From assembly GCF_003386095.1 (NCBI RefSeq), contig NZ_QREG01000008.1:62001-126000 (forward strand): 64,000 bases of DNA, written 5' to 3'. The translations under genes and the position numbers were made by a program. The stretch comes from Marinoscillum furvescens DSM 4134 (GTDB lineage: Bacteria > Bacteroidota > Bacteroidia > Cytophagales > Cyclobacteriaceae). The notes beneath the pieces are model-generated. The model saw only the letters and a program-made list of their open reading frames with translations, ran no database searches and was not told the DNA's origin. Positions 50,981-59,136 of the stretch are shown in pieces (position 1 is the first letter of the stretch; the number at the start of each line of letters is the position of its first letter).

Positions 50981-51679
50981 TTATAGTCCAGCTATGCTAT
51001 TTTTATCAATTGCAATCCCTTTACTCATTGTACTAGAGATAGAGATTGATTTAAAGTACGTTCCTTTTGCAGAAGCTGGTTTTAGCTTTGCAATAGTCTG
51101 AATCATCTCAGCAGCATTCTCTTGAATCTTTTGCGCATCAAAAGACACTTTACCAATACTCGTGTGGATGATACCAGTTTTATCTACTTTAAAGTCGATT
51201 TTACCGGCTTTAACTTCTTTTACCGCCTGAGCGATATCCATAGTTACCGTACCAGACTTAGGGTTTGGCATAAGACCTCTTGGCCCTAACACTCTACCTA
51301 AGCGTCCTACCTTAGCCATAACTGTAGGCATGGTGATGATCACATCGATATCAGTCCATCCATCTTCAATTTTAGCTATGTAGTCATCAAGTCCTACGTG
51401 ATCTGCTCCTGCAGCCTTGGCTTCCTCCTCTTTGTCTGGAGTACAAAGTACCAATACACGTACATCTTTACCAATACCATTAGGAAGGGCCACCACACCT
51501 CTAACCATTTGGTCAGCTTTTCGTGGATCTACTCCTAATCGTACATCAATATCTACAGATGCATCGAACTTCGTAAACGTGATTTTCTTCACTAGCTCAG
51601 CAGCTTCCTCCAATGAGTATTGCTTTTCGCTATCTACGAGTTCTGCAGCCTTCTTTTGATTTTTTGTAATCTTTCCCAT
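50981..51679 (-). CDS. rplA: Ribosomal protein L1
   Basis: The 232-residue protein has [40 protein letters not shown] and the [20 protein letters not shown] motif. L1 forms the mobile stalk at the E site and in E. coli represses the rplK-rplA mRNA. It lies 9 bases after rplK. Confidence 0.98.
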   Translation of the reverse strand: MGKITKNQKKAAELVDSEKQYSLEEAAELVKKITFTKFDASVDIDVRLGVDPRKADQMVRGVVALPNGIGKDVRVLVLCTPDKEEEAKAAGADHVGLDDYIAKIEDGWTDIDVIITMPTVMAKVGRLGRVLGPRGLMPNPKSGTVTMDIAQAVKEVKAGKIDFKVDKTGIIHTSIGKVSFDAQKIQENAAEMIQTIAKLKPASAKGTYFKSISISSTMSKGIAIDKNSIAGL

Positions 51680-51688
51680 TGTACTATC

Positions 51689-52132
51689 TTAGTTAGCCCA
51701 AGGCGCTTTACCAGAAACTTTTACTCCCATGCTACGTGCTGTACCAGCTACTTGTCTCATAGCAGACTCCAATTTGAAAGCATTCAAATCAGGCATTTTA
51801 ATCTCTGCTATTTCTTTTACCTGGTCCCAAGAAATAGATCCTACCTTAGCACGATTTGGCTCAGATGATCCCTTCTTGATCTTCGCTTTCTCCATGATCA
51901 GCACTGGCGCTGGAGGAGTTTTAATTACAAAATCAAATGACTTGTCAGAGTAGATTGTAACTACTACTGGAAGCAATTGACCCTGCTTTTCCTGAGTTCT
52001 CGCGTTGAACTGCTTACAAAACTCCATAATGTTCAGACCTTTGGCACCAAGTGCCGGTCCTACTGGTGGAGAAGGGTTAGCCGCTCCACCCTTAACCTGG
52101 AGCTTTAAATAACCTGTTATCTCTTTAGCCAT
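51689..52132 (-). CDS. rplK: Ribosomal protein L11
   Basis: The 147-residue protein has [39 protein letters not shown] and the C-terminal rRNA-binding domain ending [18 protein letters not shown]11 binds the GTPase-associated centre and is needed for the stringent response through RelA. It is 4 bases after nusG. Confidence 0.98.
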   Translation of the reverse strand: MAKEITGYLKLQVKGGAANPSPPVGPALGAKGLNIMEFCKQFNARTQEKQGQLLPVVVTIYSDKSFDFVIKTPPAPVLIMEKAKIKKGSSEPNRAKVGSISWDQVKEIAEIKMPDLNAFKLESAMRQVAGTARSMGVKVSGKAPWAN

Positions 52133-52136
52133 TAGA

Positions 52137-52694
52137 TTATTCTTGTTTTTCTACCTGTATGTAATTCAACTCTACAGGAGTATTTCTTCCGAAAATTTTA
52201 ACTGTAACGTTTAGCTTCTTACGATCCTCGAACACCTCTTCTACAGTACCTGTAAAACCACTGAACGGACCATCCATTACTTTAACAGATTCTCCGACAA
52301 TAAAAGGTGTATCAAGTTTCTCTTCGTACTCCTCAGCTTCGTCTACTCTACCTAAGATTCGATTCACTTCGTTTTGACGAAGTGGCACAGGATCTTTGGA
52401 AGCACTGGTAGAGCCTTCACCAAGGAAACCAATTACATCAGGTGTATTGGTTATAATATGCTGAGTCTCACCGTTACTAAGGTCAGCATGGATGAGTATA
52501 TATCCAGGAAAGAAGTTGCGCTCACGAACTCGCTTCTTCCCGTTTCTCATTTCGTAAACTTTTTCCGATGGGATTAGCACCTGTGGTACGAGCTGTTCTA
52601 TACCATTTCTGGCTACCTCCTGCTCCAGATAGTTCTTTACCTTTTTTTCACGACCACTAATTGCCCGCACTACATACCACTTGAACTCAGACAT
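52137..52694 (-). CDS. nusG: Transcription termination/antitermination factor NusG
   Basis: The 185-residue protein has the NGN domain ([36 protein letters not shown]) and the C-terminal KOW domain ([20 protein letters not shown]). It binds RNA polymerase and, through KOW, Rho or S10. It lies 3 bases after secE and 4 before rplK, the normal order. Confidence 0.98.
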   Translation of the reverse strand: MSEFKWYVVRAISGREKKVKNYLEQEVARNGIEQLVPQVLIPSEKVYEMRNGKKRVRERNFFPGYILIHADLSNGETQHIITNTPDVIGFLGEGSTSASKDPVPLRQNEVNRILGRVDEAEEYEEKLDTPFIVGESVKVMDGPFSGFTGTVEEVFEDRKKLNVTVKIFGRNTPVELNYIQVEKQE

Positions 52695-52697
52695 TCT

Positions 52698-52889
52698 CTA
52701 AAATTCGTTATAAAACCATTTCATGGCGTTTTCGAAACCAAGATCGAAAAGACCAATCATCAGAGCGAAGATCAAAGAAGCTACTAACACCAAAATACTG
52801 CTGTTTTGTAACTCTGAGTACTTAGGCCAGGTCACTTTGTGAAGCAACTCGTCATACGCCTCTTTGAAAAAAGATACTACTTTATCCAT
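52698..52889 (-). CDS. secE: Preprotein translocase subunit SecE
   Basis: The 63-residue protein has an amphipathic N-terminal helix (VSFFKEAYDELLHKVTWPKY), then one membrane span (SSILVLVASLIFALMIGLFD). The KVTWP motif is the SecE signature. It is the one-span form usual outside enterobacteria. It lies 17 bases after tRNA-Trp. Confidence 0.96.
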   Translation of the reverse strand: MDKVVSFFKEAYDELLHKVTWPKYSELQNSSILVLVASLIFALMIGLFDLGFENAMKWFYNEF

Positions 52890-52906
52890 CGTTAGTTATA
52901 AGATTG

Positions 52907-52979
52907 CACGGGAGGAGGGACTCGAACCCCCAACCAATGGTTTTGGAGACCACTACTCTACCAATTGAGCTACACCCGT
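52907..52979 (-). tRNA. tRNA-Trp (anticodon CCA)
   Basis: The cloverleaf is complete: acceptor ACGGGTG/CTCCCGT, D arm GCTC...GAGT, anticodon stem GTGGT/ACCAT with loop CTCCAAA, and T loop TTCGAGT. The 3' CCA is not encoded. At acceptor position 6:67 the bases are T and T, a mismatch; the remaining pairs are sound. It is the first gene of the secE-rpoC unit. Confidence 0.95.
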
Positions 52980-52990
52980 ATAAAAACCAT

Positions 52991-53041
52991 GCAGTCCCCA
53001 AAAGGACTGCAAAGTTAGATGAATCAATATTTATAAACAAA
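52991..53041 (-). promoter_or_regulatory. Promoter with 5' stem-loop before tRNA-Trp/secE
   Basis: On the minus strand TTTG (53041-53038), a 20-base spacer and TAACTTTG (53017-53010) match the consensus exactly. GCAGTCC (53010-53004) and GGACTGC (52997-52991) form a 7-bp stem with loop TTTTGG, starting on the last base of the box. The transcript would start in the stem, about 28 bases before tRNA-Trp. The -33 box touches the tail of the tuf terminator. Confidence 0.85.
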
Positions 53042-53070
53042 TGCGACCTAAATTTAATTTAGATCGCATT
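53040..53070 (-). terminator. Terminator after tuf
   Basis: AATGCGACCTAAAT (53040-53053) pairs with ATTTAGATCGCATT (53057-53070) with one mismatch. On the minus strand TTGTTTATAAATA follows. It begins 11 bases after the tuf stop and separates the tuf and secE units. Confidence 0.75.
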
Positions 53071-53081
53071 GTTTGTTAGTC

Positions 53082-54269
53082 TTAGTCAAGGATTTCAGTT
53101 ACCTGACCTGATCCTACTGTACGTCCACCTTCTCTGATCGCAAATCGAAGACCTTTTTCAAGGGCAACAGGGTTGATCAGGTTTACTTCGATGGTTACGT
53201 TATCACCTGGCATTACCATTTCCACGTTTTCAGGAAGTTTGATTTCACCAGTTACGTCAGTCGTTCTTAGGTAGAACTGAGGACGGTATTTGTTGAAGAA
53301 TGGAGTGTGACGTCCACCTTCTTCTTTTGACAATACGTAAACTTCAGCTTTGAAGTGAGCGTGAGGAGTTACAGAACCAGGCTTACAGATGATCATACCT
53401 CTTCTGATCTCGCTCTTCTCAATACCTCTAAGAAGTAGACCTACGTTATCACCAGCCTCACCTCTATCGAGGATCTTACGGAACATTTCCACACCAGTGA
53501 TAGTAGACTTAAGATCTTCAGCACCCATACCGATGATATCTACAGGGTCACCAGAGTTGATCACACCACGCTCGATTCTACCAGTAGCAACAGTCCCACG
53601 ACCTGTGATAGAGAATACATCCTCTACAGGCATCAAGAAGTCTTTGTCTACAGCACGCTCAGGAAGAGGAATGTACTCATCCACAGCAGCCATAAGCTCG
53701 TCTACTTTTTCTACCCACTTAGGCTCACCATTAAGTGCACCAAGGGCAGAACCTTGAATTACAGGGATATCGTCACCTGGGAAGTCATAATCAGAAAGAA
53801 GCTCTCTGATTTCCATCTCTACAAGCTCTAGAAGCTCAGGATCGTCTACCAAATCTACTTTGTTCATGAAAACAACAAGAGCAGGTACACCTACCTGACG
53901 TGAAAGAAGGATGTGCTCACGCGTTTGTGGCATAGGACCATCAGTAGCAGCAACTACGATGATAGCACCATCCATCTGCGCAGCACCAGTTACCATGTTT
54001 TTCACGTAATCGGCGTGACCTGGACAGTCAACGTGTGCGTAGTGTCTGTTTTCTGTTTGGTATTCGATGTGAGAGGTGTTGATAGTAATACCTCTTTCTT
54101 TTTCTTCAGGAGCATTGTCAATTGAAGAAAAGTCTTTTATCTCAGCAAGTCCTTTAGAAGAAAGAACAGCAGAGATTGCAGCAGTCAATGTAGTCTTACC
54201 ATGGTCAACGTGACCAATAGTACCGATATTAACGTGCGGTTTTGAACGATCAAAGGTTTCTTTAGCCAT
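53082..54269 (-). CDS. tuf: Elongation factor Tu
   Basis: The 395-residue GTPase has P-loop [20 protein letters not shown], switch [18 protein letters not shown] and all three domains with the C-terminal [14 protein letters not shown]. It carries aminoacyl-tRNA to the ribosome. It is the last gene after tRNA-Tyr, tRNA-Gly and tRNA-Thr, as in the tufB operon of E. coli. No other tuf copy is in the window. Confidence 0.98.
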   Translation of the reverse strand: MAKETFDRSKPHVNIGTIGHVDHGKTTLTAAISAVLSSKGLAEIKDFSSIDNAPEEKERGITINTSHIEYQTENRHYAHVDCPGHADYVKNMVTGAAQMDGAIIVVAATDGPMPQTREHILLSRQVGVPALVVFMNKVDLVDDPELLELVEMEIRELLSDYDFPGDDIPVIQGSALGALNGEPKWVEKVDELMAAVDEYIPLPERAVDKDFLMPVEDVFSITGRGTVATGRIERGVINSGDPVDIIGMGAEDLKSTITGVEMFRKILDRGEAGDNVGLLLRGIEKSEIRRGMIICKPGSVTPHAHFKAEVYVLSKEEGGRHTPFFNKYRPQFYLRTTDVTGEIKLPENVEMVMPGDNVTIEVNLINPVALEKGLRFAIREGGRTVGSGQVTEILD

Positions 54270-54317
54270 GTCTGATAATCCTCGGTTTAATTCCTAAATA
54301 AATAATTATAGTTTAAT

Positions 54318-54350
54318 CAAAATTAATACTCTTTCCGGGATGTCCAAGCC
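54318..54350 (-). promoter_or_regulatory. Candidate tuf promoter
   Basis: On the minus strand CTTG (54350-54347), a 21-base spacer and TAATTTTG (54325-54318) lie in the gap between tRNA-Thr and tuf, 48 bases before the start codon. This box has no stem-loop after it. It would allow tuf expression independent of the tRNA genes. Confidence 0.5.
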
Positions 54351-54377
54351 ACCCCAAGTCCCCTTTGACAAAACAAG

Positions 54378-54449
54378 AGCCAATGACGGGATTTGAACCC
54401 GTGACCTCTTCCTTACCAAGGAAGCACTCTACCCCTGAGCTACATCGGC
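54378..54449 (-). tRNA. tRNA-Thr (anticodon GGT)
   Basis: The 72-base cloverleaf has acceptor GCCGATG/CATTGGC, anticodon stem CTTCC/GGAAG with loop TTGGTAA, and T arm ACGGG-TTCAAAT-CCCGT. CCA is not encoded. It lies between tRNA-Gly and tuf. Confidence 0.96.
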
Positions 54450-54493
54450 TTCTGGGAAATCAAAGAGCTTTAAATCTCTCGAACGAGTATCGC

Positions 54494-54509
54494 TCCTGAC
54501 AACTCAGGA
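54494..54509 (-). repeat. Small inverted repeat before tRNA-Thr
   Basis: TCCTGA (54494-54499) and TCAGGA (54504-54509) form a 6-bp stem with a 4-base loop in the spacer between tRNA-Gly and tRNA-Thr. It may be a processing or stability element. Confidence 0.4.
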
Positions 54510-54539
54510 TTAAACCCGATTTTTCAGCAACGAAACTGT

Positions 54540-54560
54540 CCGCTCTGAATTTCAGAGCGG
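54540..54560 (-). repeat. 21-base palindrome overlapping the tRNA-Gly 3' end
   Basis: CCGCTCTGAA (54540-54549) and TTCAGAGCGG (54551-54560) are exact reverse complements around one base. Five bases are shared with the acceptor strand of tRNA-Gly. In the precursor the trailer could pair with the tRNA acceptor 3' strand. Confidence 0.6.
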
Positions 54561-54628
54561 GTGACGAGGCTCGAACCCGCGACCTACAGCTTGGAAGGCT
54601 GTCGCTCTACCAACTGAGCTACACCCGC
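54556..54628 (-). tRNA. tRNA-Gly (anticodon TCC)
   Basis: The 73-base cloverleaf has acceptor GCGGGTG/CACCCGC, anticodon stem ACAGC/GCTGT with loop CTTCCAA, and T arm GCGGG-TTCGAGC-CTCGT. CCA is not encoded. Its 3' end is part of a palindrome. Confidence 0.96.
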
Positions 54629-54721
54629 TTCTATACTGGAAGCCTCCAGTATGAATCTTATTTCATTATATTCAAAACCACCAGATCATTTTCTGATGTC
54701 TCGCACTGTTACGAGTAGAAG

Positions 54722-54804
54722 TGGGGGGAGCAGGATTCGAACCTGCGAAGACATAAGTCAACGGATTTACAGTCCGTCCCAGTTGGCCGCTTTGGTATCC
54801 CCCC
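54722..54804 (-). tRNA. tRNA-Tyr (anticodon GTA)
   Basis: The 83-base class II tRNA has acceptor GGGGGGA/TCCCCCC, anticodon stem ACGGA/TCCGT with loop CTGTAAA and a long variable arm (TGACTTATGTCT). CCA is not encoded. It is the first gene of the tRNA-tuf unit, as in the tyrU-glyT-thrT-tufB order of E. coli. Confidence 0.96.
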
Positions 54805-54848
54805 AACTAGATTTTTCACTCTCTCAAAGTATTCCTTTCGTCAGGTTG

Positions 54849-54897
54849 TCCCTGAAAAAGGGAATGCAAAATTATACGCTTTTTTATTTTAATCAAA
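54849..54897 (-). promoter_or_regulatory. Promoter with 5' stem-loop before the tRNA-tuf unit
   Basis: On the minus strand TTTG (54897-54894), a 19-base spacer and TAATTTTG (54874-54867) match the consensus exactly. TCCCT (54863-54859) and AGGGA (54853-54849) form a stem with loop TTTTC a few bases after the box. tRNA-Tyr begins 45 bases further on. Confidence 0.85.
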
Positions 54898-55029
54898 TTT
54901 TTACCACTAAATCTGGAAATGATTTTCACAATGATTTTTTATCACCAAAAAGTCACCCGATTCAAGTCATTGAAAGCCATACACATGGCTTATTTTATTT
55001 ATAATAGTGGCTCCAAAAATAACCCTAAA

Positions 55030-55524
55030 ATGAATCTGAAAATTTCTGTAAACAACGATCATTTATTTGAAGTGAAGGACCGTAATGGTACTCTTCTGGT
55101 AAATGAATCCTCTATTGACTATTCGTTAAAACAAGTAGCAAAGGACGAATTTGTATTACACTATAACCAAAAGGCTTATCAAATAAATGTCCTTAACGAT
55201 GCAGGTGCCGAGTTAGAGTTGTCTATCAATGGTGCGCCAGTGCATTTGGAAATCAAAGATCACATTACCCAAATATTAGAAGAATTGGGGATGGATGTGA
55301 GCGAAGGTGCTCAGGTGAATGAAATAACTGCTCCCATGCCCGGAGGTATCATCGATATTAATGTGAAGGCCGGAGATACAGTACACGAAGGTGATGCACT
55401 ACTGATCCTGGAGGCTATGAAAATGGAAAACATTATTAAATCTCCGGTAGCAGGAACAATCGCTGAAGTACATGTTGGCAAGGGTGATAATGTAGAAAAA
55501 AACCAACTCCTCATATCTTTTTGA
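55030..55524 (+). CDS. Biotin carboxyl carrier protein of an acyl-CoA carboxylase
   Basis: The ATG at 55030 gives 164 residues; the frame is open upstream but with AT-rich, non-family sequence. The C-terminal 70 residues form a biotinyl domain with EAMKMEN, where Lys131 is the biotin site, and a Pro-Gly-rich linker (ITAPMPGGIIDINVKAGD). The N-terminal part is a beta-rich domain, as in methylmalonyl/propionyl-CoA carboxylase gamma chains. It should work with a biotin carboxylase and a carboxyltransferase; the beta subunit at 15.2-16.8 kb is a candidate. The partner is inference. Confidence 0.88.
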   Translation: MNLKISVNNDHLFEVKDRNGTLLVNESSIDYSLKQVAKDEFVLHYNQKAYQINVLNDAGAELELSINGAPVHLEIKDHITQILEELGMDVSEGAQVNEITAPMPGGIIDINVKAGDTVHEGDALLILEAMKMENIIKSPVAGTIAEVHVGKGDNVEKNQLLISF

Positions 55525-55555
55525 TAAGTGACAAAGCATCGTAGATGAAACTTTA

Positions 55556-55563
55556 TATTTTTG
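55556..55563 (+). promoter_or_regulatory. Possible pyrH -7 promoter box
   Basis: TATTTTTG matches TAnnTTTG and lies 36 bases before the pyrH start. No TTTG box was seen at the right distance upstream, so the call is weak. Confidence 0.35.
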
Positions 55564-55599
55564 TGAGATTTTAACTGATAAAACAATAGCAACCTCTGC

Positions 55600-56304
55600 A
55601 TGAAATACAAAAGGATACTCCTCAAGCTAAGTGGTGAAGCCCTAATGGGTGATAAACAACATGGCATTGATTCAAACAGGCTCGAACAATATGCCCAAGA
55701 AATCAAAAAGGTAAGAGATATGGGCCTGGAGCTCGCGATTGTCATAGGTGGTGGCAATATTTTCAGAGGAGTGGATGGAGAAAAGTCTGGCATAGACCGG
55801 GTGCAAGGTGACTACATGGGCATGCTGGCGACTGTAATCAACGCCATGGCTTTGCAAAGTGCACTGGAAAAACACGGGATGTACACAAGGCTCATGTCTG
55901 GTCTTAAAATGGAGCAGGTATGCGAACCTTTCATTCGTAGACGGGCCATTCGGCATTTGGAAAAAGGTAGAGTAGTGATTTTTGGTGCCGGGATTGGCAA
56001 TCCGTATTTCACGACTGATTCTACAGCAAGCCTGCGTGCTATTGAAATAGAGGCCGATGTAGTACTAAAAGGTACCCGGGTAGATGGTGTTTACACTGCC
56101 GACCCTGAAAAAGACCCAGATGCGAAGAAATATTCCAATGTAACTTTCCAGGAAGCTTATGAAAAAGGGCTCAGCATTATGGATATGACGGCTTTTACCC
56201 TATGTATGGAAAATGACCTGCCTATCATAGTGTTTGACATGAACAAGCCTGGCAATCTGGAAAGCATTGTAGAAGGAAAAGAAGTAGGTACTTTAATTAA
56301 GTAA
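55600..56304 (+). CDS. pyrH: UMP kinase
   Basis: The 234-residue protein has [14 protein letters not shown] at the N-terminus, [10 protein letters not shown] and the C-terminal [19 protein letters not shown]. It phosphorylates UMP to UDP with ATP as a hexamer regulated by GTP and UTP. It is followed by frr after 9 bases, the usual pyrH-frr pair. rpsB and tsf, often upstream of it, are not here. Confidence 0.97.
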   Translation: MKYKRILLKLSGEALMGDKQHGIDSNRLEQYAQEIKKVRDMGLELAIVIGGGNIFRGVDGEKSGIDRVQGDYMGMLATVINAMALQSALEKHGMYTRLMSGLKMEQVCEPFIRRRAIRHLEKGRVVIFGAGIGNPYFTTDSTASLRAIEIEADVVLKGTRVDGVYTADPEKDPDAKKYSNVTFQEAYEKGLSIMDMTAFTLCMENDLPIIVFDMNKPGNLESIVEGKEVGTLIK

Positions 56305-56313
56305 ATAAATAGA

Positions 56314-56874
56314 ATGGAAGATATAGACTTTTATCTCGAACATGCCCAGGAGCTGATGGACAAGGCCATCTCTCATACAAATGCTGAATTGGCGAAGATT
56401 CGTGCTGGAAAAGCAATGCCTAGTATGCTTGACGGTGTGGAAGTGGAGTACTATGGAGCCATGACACCTCTAAACCAGGTAGCTTCTGTATCTACACCTG
56501 ACGCTCGTACTATCAGTGTTAAGCCTTTTGAAAAGAAGATCATTCCTGATGTGGAGCGTGCCATTATCAATGCAAACCTGGGACTCAACCCTCAGAATGA
56601 TGGAGAGCTCATACGCATCAATATCCCACCATTGACTGAGGAGCGTAGACTGGGTCTGGTAAAGCAAGCCAAAGCGGAAACCGAAAATGGGAAAATAAGT
56701 GTTCGTAATGCACGAAAAGAAGTGATGGATGCTCTCAAAAAACTCTTGAAAGATGGAGCTCCTGAAGATGCGATCAAAGGTGCCGAGGAAGAGGTGCAAA
56801 AAATCACTGATGAGCATACCAAGAAACTCGACGCACTGCTGGAGACAAAAGAAAAAGACATTATGACGATTTAA
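56314..56874 (+). CDS. frr: Ribosome recycling factor
   Basis: The 186-residue protein has the three-helix bundle and the conserved RAGKAMPSMLDGVEVEYYG, the hinge-adjacent ISVKPFEKKIIPDVERAI and PPLTEERRLGLVKQAK. It splits the post-termination complex together with EF-G (38-40 kb). A small palindrome around its stop codon follows. Confidence 0.98.
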   Translation: MEDIDFYLEHAQELMDKAISHTNAELAKIRAGKAMPSMLDGVEVEYYGAMTPLNQVASVSTPDARTISVKPFEKKIIPDVERAIINANLGLNPQNDGELIRINIPPLTEERRLGLVKQAKAETENGKISVRNARKEVMDALKKLLKDGAPEDAIKGAEEEVQKITDEHTKKLDALLETKEKDIMTI

Positions 56875-56880
56875 TCGTCA
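56864..56880. terminator. Small hairpin at the frr/nadD convergence
   Basis: TGACGAT (56864-56870) and ATCGTCA (56874-56880) form a 7-bp stem with the frr stop codon in the loop. On the minus strand TAATGTCTTTTTCTTTT follows, so it could end nadD transcripts. On the plus strand the T-run is missing. Confidence 0.45.
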
Positions 56881-56890
56881 GTGTTGACTC

Positions 56891-57460
56891 CTATTTAAAC
56901 AAATTTTGAGCTCGAATTTGAGCTTCTACAGGCTCCGGAACCAGGTACTTCACAGACTGATCTGCTCGAATCATTTTTCTGATCAGTGTAGCGGAAATAT
57001 CCATTTCCGGAGCTTCTATTACCTGAACATTGGGGTGATCTGCCAGCTCGTTTAACGAAGAACTGGGACGAGGATATACCACCAGCCCAAACTCTTCAAG
57101 TATCACCTGGTAATTCTTCCATTTTTTGAAAGACTCCAGGTTATCTCCGCCTATGATCAATGAAAACTCATGATCATACTTGTCTGACAAAACCGCCAAG
57201 GTATCCACTGTATAGCTCGGGCGTGGCATGTTAAACTCAACATCTGACACGCGAAAATGAAAATCATCAGCTATAGCAGCCTGCACCAGGTTGTATCTGT
57301 CAAACTCATGCAGTAGGTTGTTATTTTTCTTGAAGGGGTTTTGAGGAGAAACTACAAACCAGACCTCATCCATGTCCGTGCTTTGGTGGGCGATATTGGC
57401 TATGATCAGATGCCCCATGTGTATGGGATTAAACGATCCGAAAAAGAGTCCTACTTTCAT
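56891..57460 (-). CDS. nadD: Nicotinate-nucleotide adenylyltransferase
   Basis: The 189-residue protein has the nucleotidyltransferase motif LFFGSFNPIHMGHLIIAN with HxGH, a SLIIGGDNLESFKKWKNY segment and ISATLIRKMI, the ISSTxxR signature. It makes nicotinate adenine dinucleotide in NAD synthesis. It is the last gene of the sigma-anti-sigma-gmk-nadD operon, 22 bases after gmk. Confidence 0.97.
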   Translation of the reverse strand: MKVGLFFGSFNPIHMGHLIIANIAHQSTDMDEVWFVVSPQNPFKKNNNLLHEFDRYNLVQAAIADDFHFRVSDVEFNMPRPSYTVDTLAVLSDKYDHEFSLIIGGDNLESFKKWKNYQVILEEFGLVVYPRPSSSLNELADHPNVQVIEAPEMDISATLIRKMIRADQSVKYLVPEPVEAQIRAQNLFK

Positions 57461-57482
57461 CGTTTTAAGCTATTTTATCGCA

Positions 57483-58052
57483 TCAAGAGGAGATAAACTG
57501 ATTGACAACCTGTTCGGCTTCTGCAAATGCGTCAGTGAGCTCTCTATTGATAAGGACATAGTCAAACTGGTCCGCGTATTTCATTTCCTCGGCCGCCTTT
57601 CCCACTCGCTTTTCCAGAGATTCAGCCGATTCGGTGTTTCGATTTTCTAACCGCTCACGCAAAACCTCCACGCTTTCAGCATTTACAAACACAGAAAGTG
57701 CCCGATCACCAATCGCCTTTTTAAGGTTGATACCGCCGATTACATCCACATCAAAAATCACATGATTTCCCGCCAGCCAAATACGCTCTACTTCAGACCT
57801 GAGCGTGCCATAATAGGTACCCTCATAGACTTCTTGCCATTCCAGCAATTCATTTTGAGCAAGTTTAGATTGAAATTCCTGTTCGCTAAGGAAGTAATAA
57901 TCCTTCCCATGCTCTTCTACTCCTCCACGTGGTGCTCTGGTGGTAGCTGAGATGGAAAACTTAAGTGAAGGAATGGTTTTAATAAGGTGTTTTACAATGG
58001 TCGTCTTGCCGGCACCTGAGGGTGCACAAAAAATAATGGCCTTGCCAGTCAT
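57483..58052 (-). CDS. gmk: Guanylate kinase
   Basis: The 189-residue protein has P-loop FCAPSGAGKTTIVKHLI, the GMP-binding SISATTRAPRGGVEEHGKDY, with the Tyr and Arg ligands, and EWQEVYEGTYYGT. It phosphorylates GMP to GDP. It begins one base after the anti-sigma gene. Confidence 0.97.
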   Translation of the reverse strand: MTGKAIIFCAPSGAGKTTIVKHLIKTIPSLKFSISATTRAPRGGVEEHGKDYYFLSEQEFQSKLAQNELLEWQEVYEGTYYGTLRSEVERIWLAGNHVIFDVDVIGGINLKKAIGDRALSVFVNAESVEVLRERLENRNTESAESLEKRVGKAAEEMKYADQFDYVLINRELTDAFAEAEQVVNQFISS

Positions 58053-58053
58053 A

Positions 58054-58320
58054 TTAGGCTGATTCGAATACTTTATTTCTAATAGATTGTGCCAGGTCGG
58101 AGGGCACCTGCTGATTAGTCAGTTTGTTTCTTAGCAATTGCCTAATTTGCCGCTCTACTTCATATTGTTCAAAGCAGACCATACATTTTTCGATGTGCTG
58201 CTTGAGGTAATTTTCCTGCTCCAAGCTAGCTTCATTGTCCAGCATCAGGTGAAGTATTTTCAAGCATTTGTCAAATTCTACGCAATCACTTTTTCCTTTC
58301 TTAGCAGGGGTTTCCGACAT
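58054..58320 (-). CDS. Putative zinc-type anti-sigma factor
   Basis: The 88-residue protein has H42-x3-C46-x2-C49 (HIEKCMVC) and upstream Cys13 and Cys19, as in ZAS-domain anti-sigma factors such as RsrA/ChrR. It has no membrane span, so it is cytosolic. It lies 39 bases after the sigma gene, which it probably holds inactive. Redox or zinc control, as in RsrA, is inference from the motif. Confidence 0.75.
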   Translation of the reverse strand: MSETPAKKGKSDCVEFDKCLKILHLMLDNEASLEQENYLKQHIEKCMVCFEQYEVERQIRQLLRNKLTNQQVPSDLAQSIRNKVFESA

Positions 58321-58359
58321 GGTTTGTTGGTATTAATTCACAAACTAAATAAATAAAAT

Positions 58360-58968
58360 TTACTTGTAGCCCATAGTTTCCGCATAGGACTTGAGTTTTT
58401 CTTTTAGAAGATTTCTTGCCCTGTGTAAACGCGACCGAACTGTACCTATGGGTATGTCTAGAATTTTGGCCATTTCCTCATAAGTAAAACCTTCCAGGTC
58501 ACACAAAATAATCACTGTGCGGAAGTCTACTGCCAGTGAGTTTAATGCATTGGTGACCTCATCACCAATCATGTCTTTCACCGTATCTATCCGCAAATCT
58601 ACAGTCTTGCTTTCATCAACATTATCTGAATTGTAGAAGTTCTCTACTTCCTGATAATCTACCTTTCCGGGCTCCTTACTTTTCTTTCTGAAGTCATTTA
58701 TGAAGCTATTTTTCAGAATTCTATAGAGCCAGGCTTTAGCGTTAGTCCCCTGCTGGAAGGAGTTGATAAAGCGATAAGCCTTCATATAGGTATCCTGTAC
58801 CAGGTCCTTAGCATCATCCTGATCGAATGTGAGCCTGTACGCAAAATTGTACATGGCATCCAGGTGGGGCAAAAATTCATTGTCAAAAATATCTTTTCGC
58901 TCCAGGTCTGTATACTTACGTCTTATTGGCTTATCCTCCTCCATTGTCTTATTTATCACCTCTCGCAT
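58360..58968 (-). CDS. ECF/SigH-type RNA polymerase sigma factor
   Basis: The 202-residue protein has region 2 (FLPHLDAMYNFAYRLTFDQD, AKDLVQDTYMKAYRFINSFQ, NAKAWLYRILKNSFINDFRK) and region 4 (LAVDFRTVIILCDLEGFTYE, IPIGTVRSRLHRARNLLKEK). It resembles SigR/SigH stress factors that pair with ZAS anti-sigma factors. The ATG at 58968 is used; the ATG at 58944 (MEEDKPIRRKY) is equally possible. It heads the operon with anti-sigma, gmk and nadD. The upstream 168 bases to the GT2 gene show no clear TAnnTTTG box. Confidence 0.9.
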   Translation of the reverse strand: MREVINKTMEEDKPIRRKYTDLERKDIFDNEFLPHLDAMYNFAYRLTFDQDDAKDLVQDTYMKAYRFINSFQQGTNAKAWLYRILKNSFINDFRKKSKEPGKVDYQEVENFYNSDNVDESKTVDLRIDTVKDMIGDEVTNALNSLAVDFRTVIILCDLEGFTYEEMAKILDIPIGTVRSRLHRARNLLKEKLKSYAETMGYK

Positions 58969-59136
58969 GCTCTCTTATTAAAAGGAATAATACATCCAGA
59001 TTGTTTTTCAACTACATGTATGCACATAGTTTTACGTTATTATCATTCTTTAGTTGGACTTAAGACTAGAGTTTTTCGCCTACTGGGCTTAACTTCTCCC
59101 AAATGGATAAAATTCTATTAGCTTGCGCTTATTAGC

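Noticed and set aside
52991-53010. Stem-loop GCAGTCC/GGACTGC read as the tuf terminator
   Set aside because: A better terminator lies at 53040-53070; this stem starts on a promoter box and its T-run comes only after CATGG. The same fold recurs at other promoters.
55311-55793. 160-residue frame on the minus strand across the biotin carrier and pyrH genes
   Set aside because: It is antisense to two certain genes with conserved motifs.
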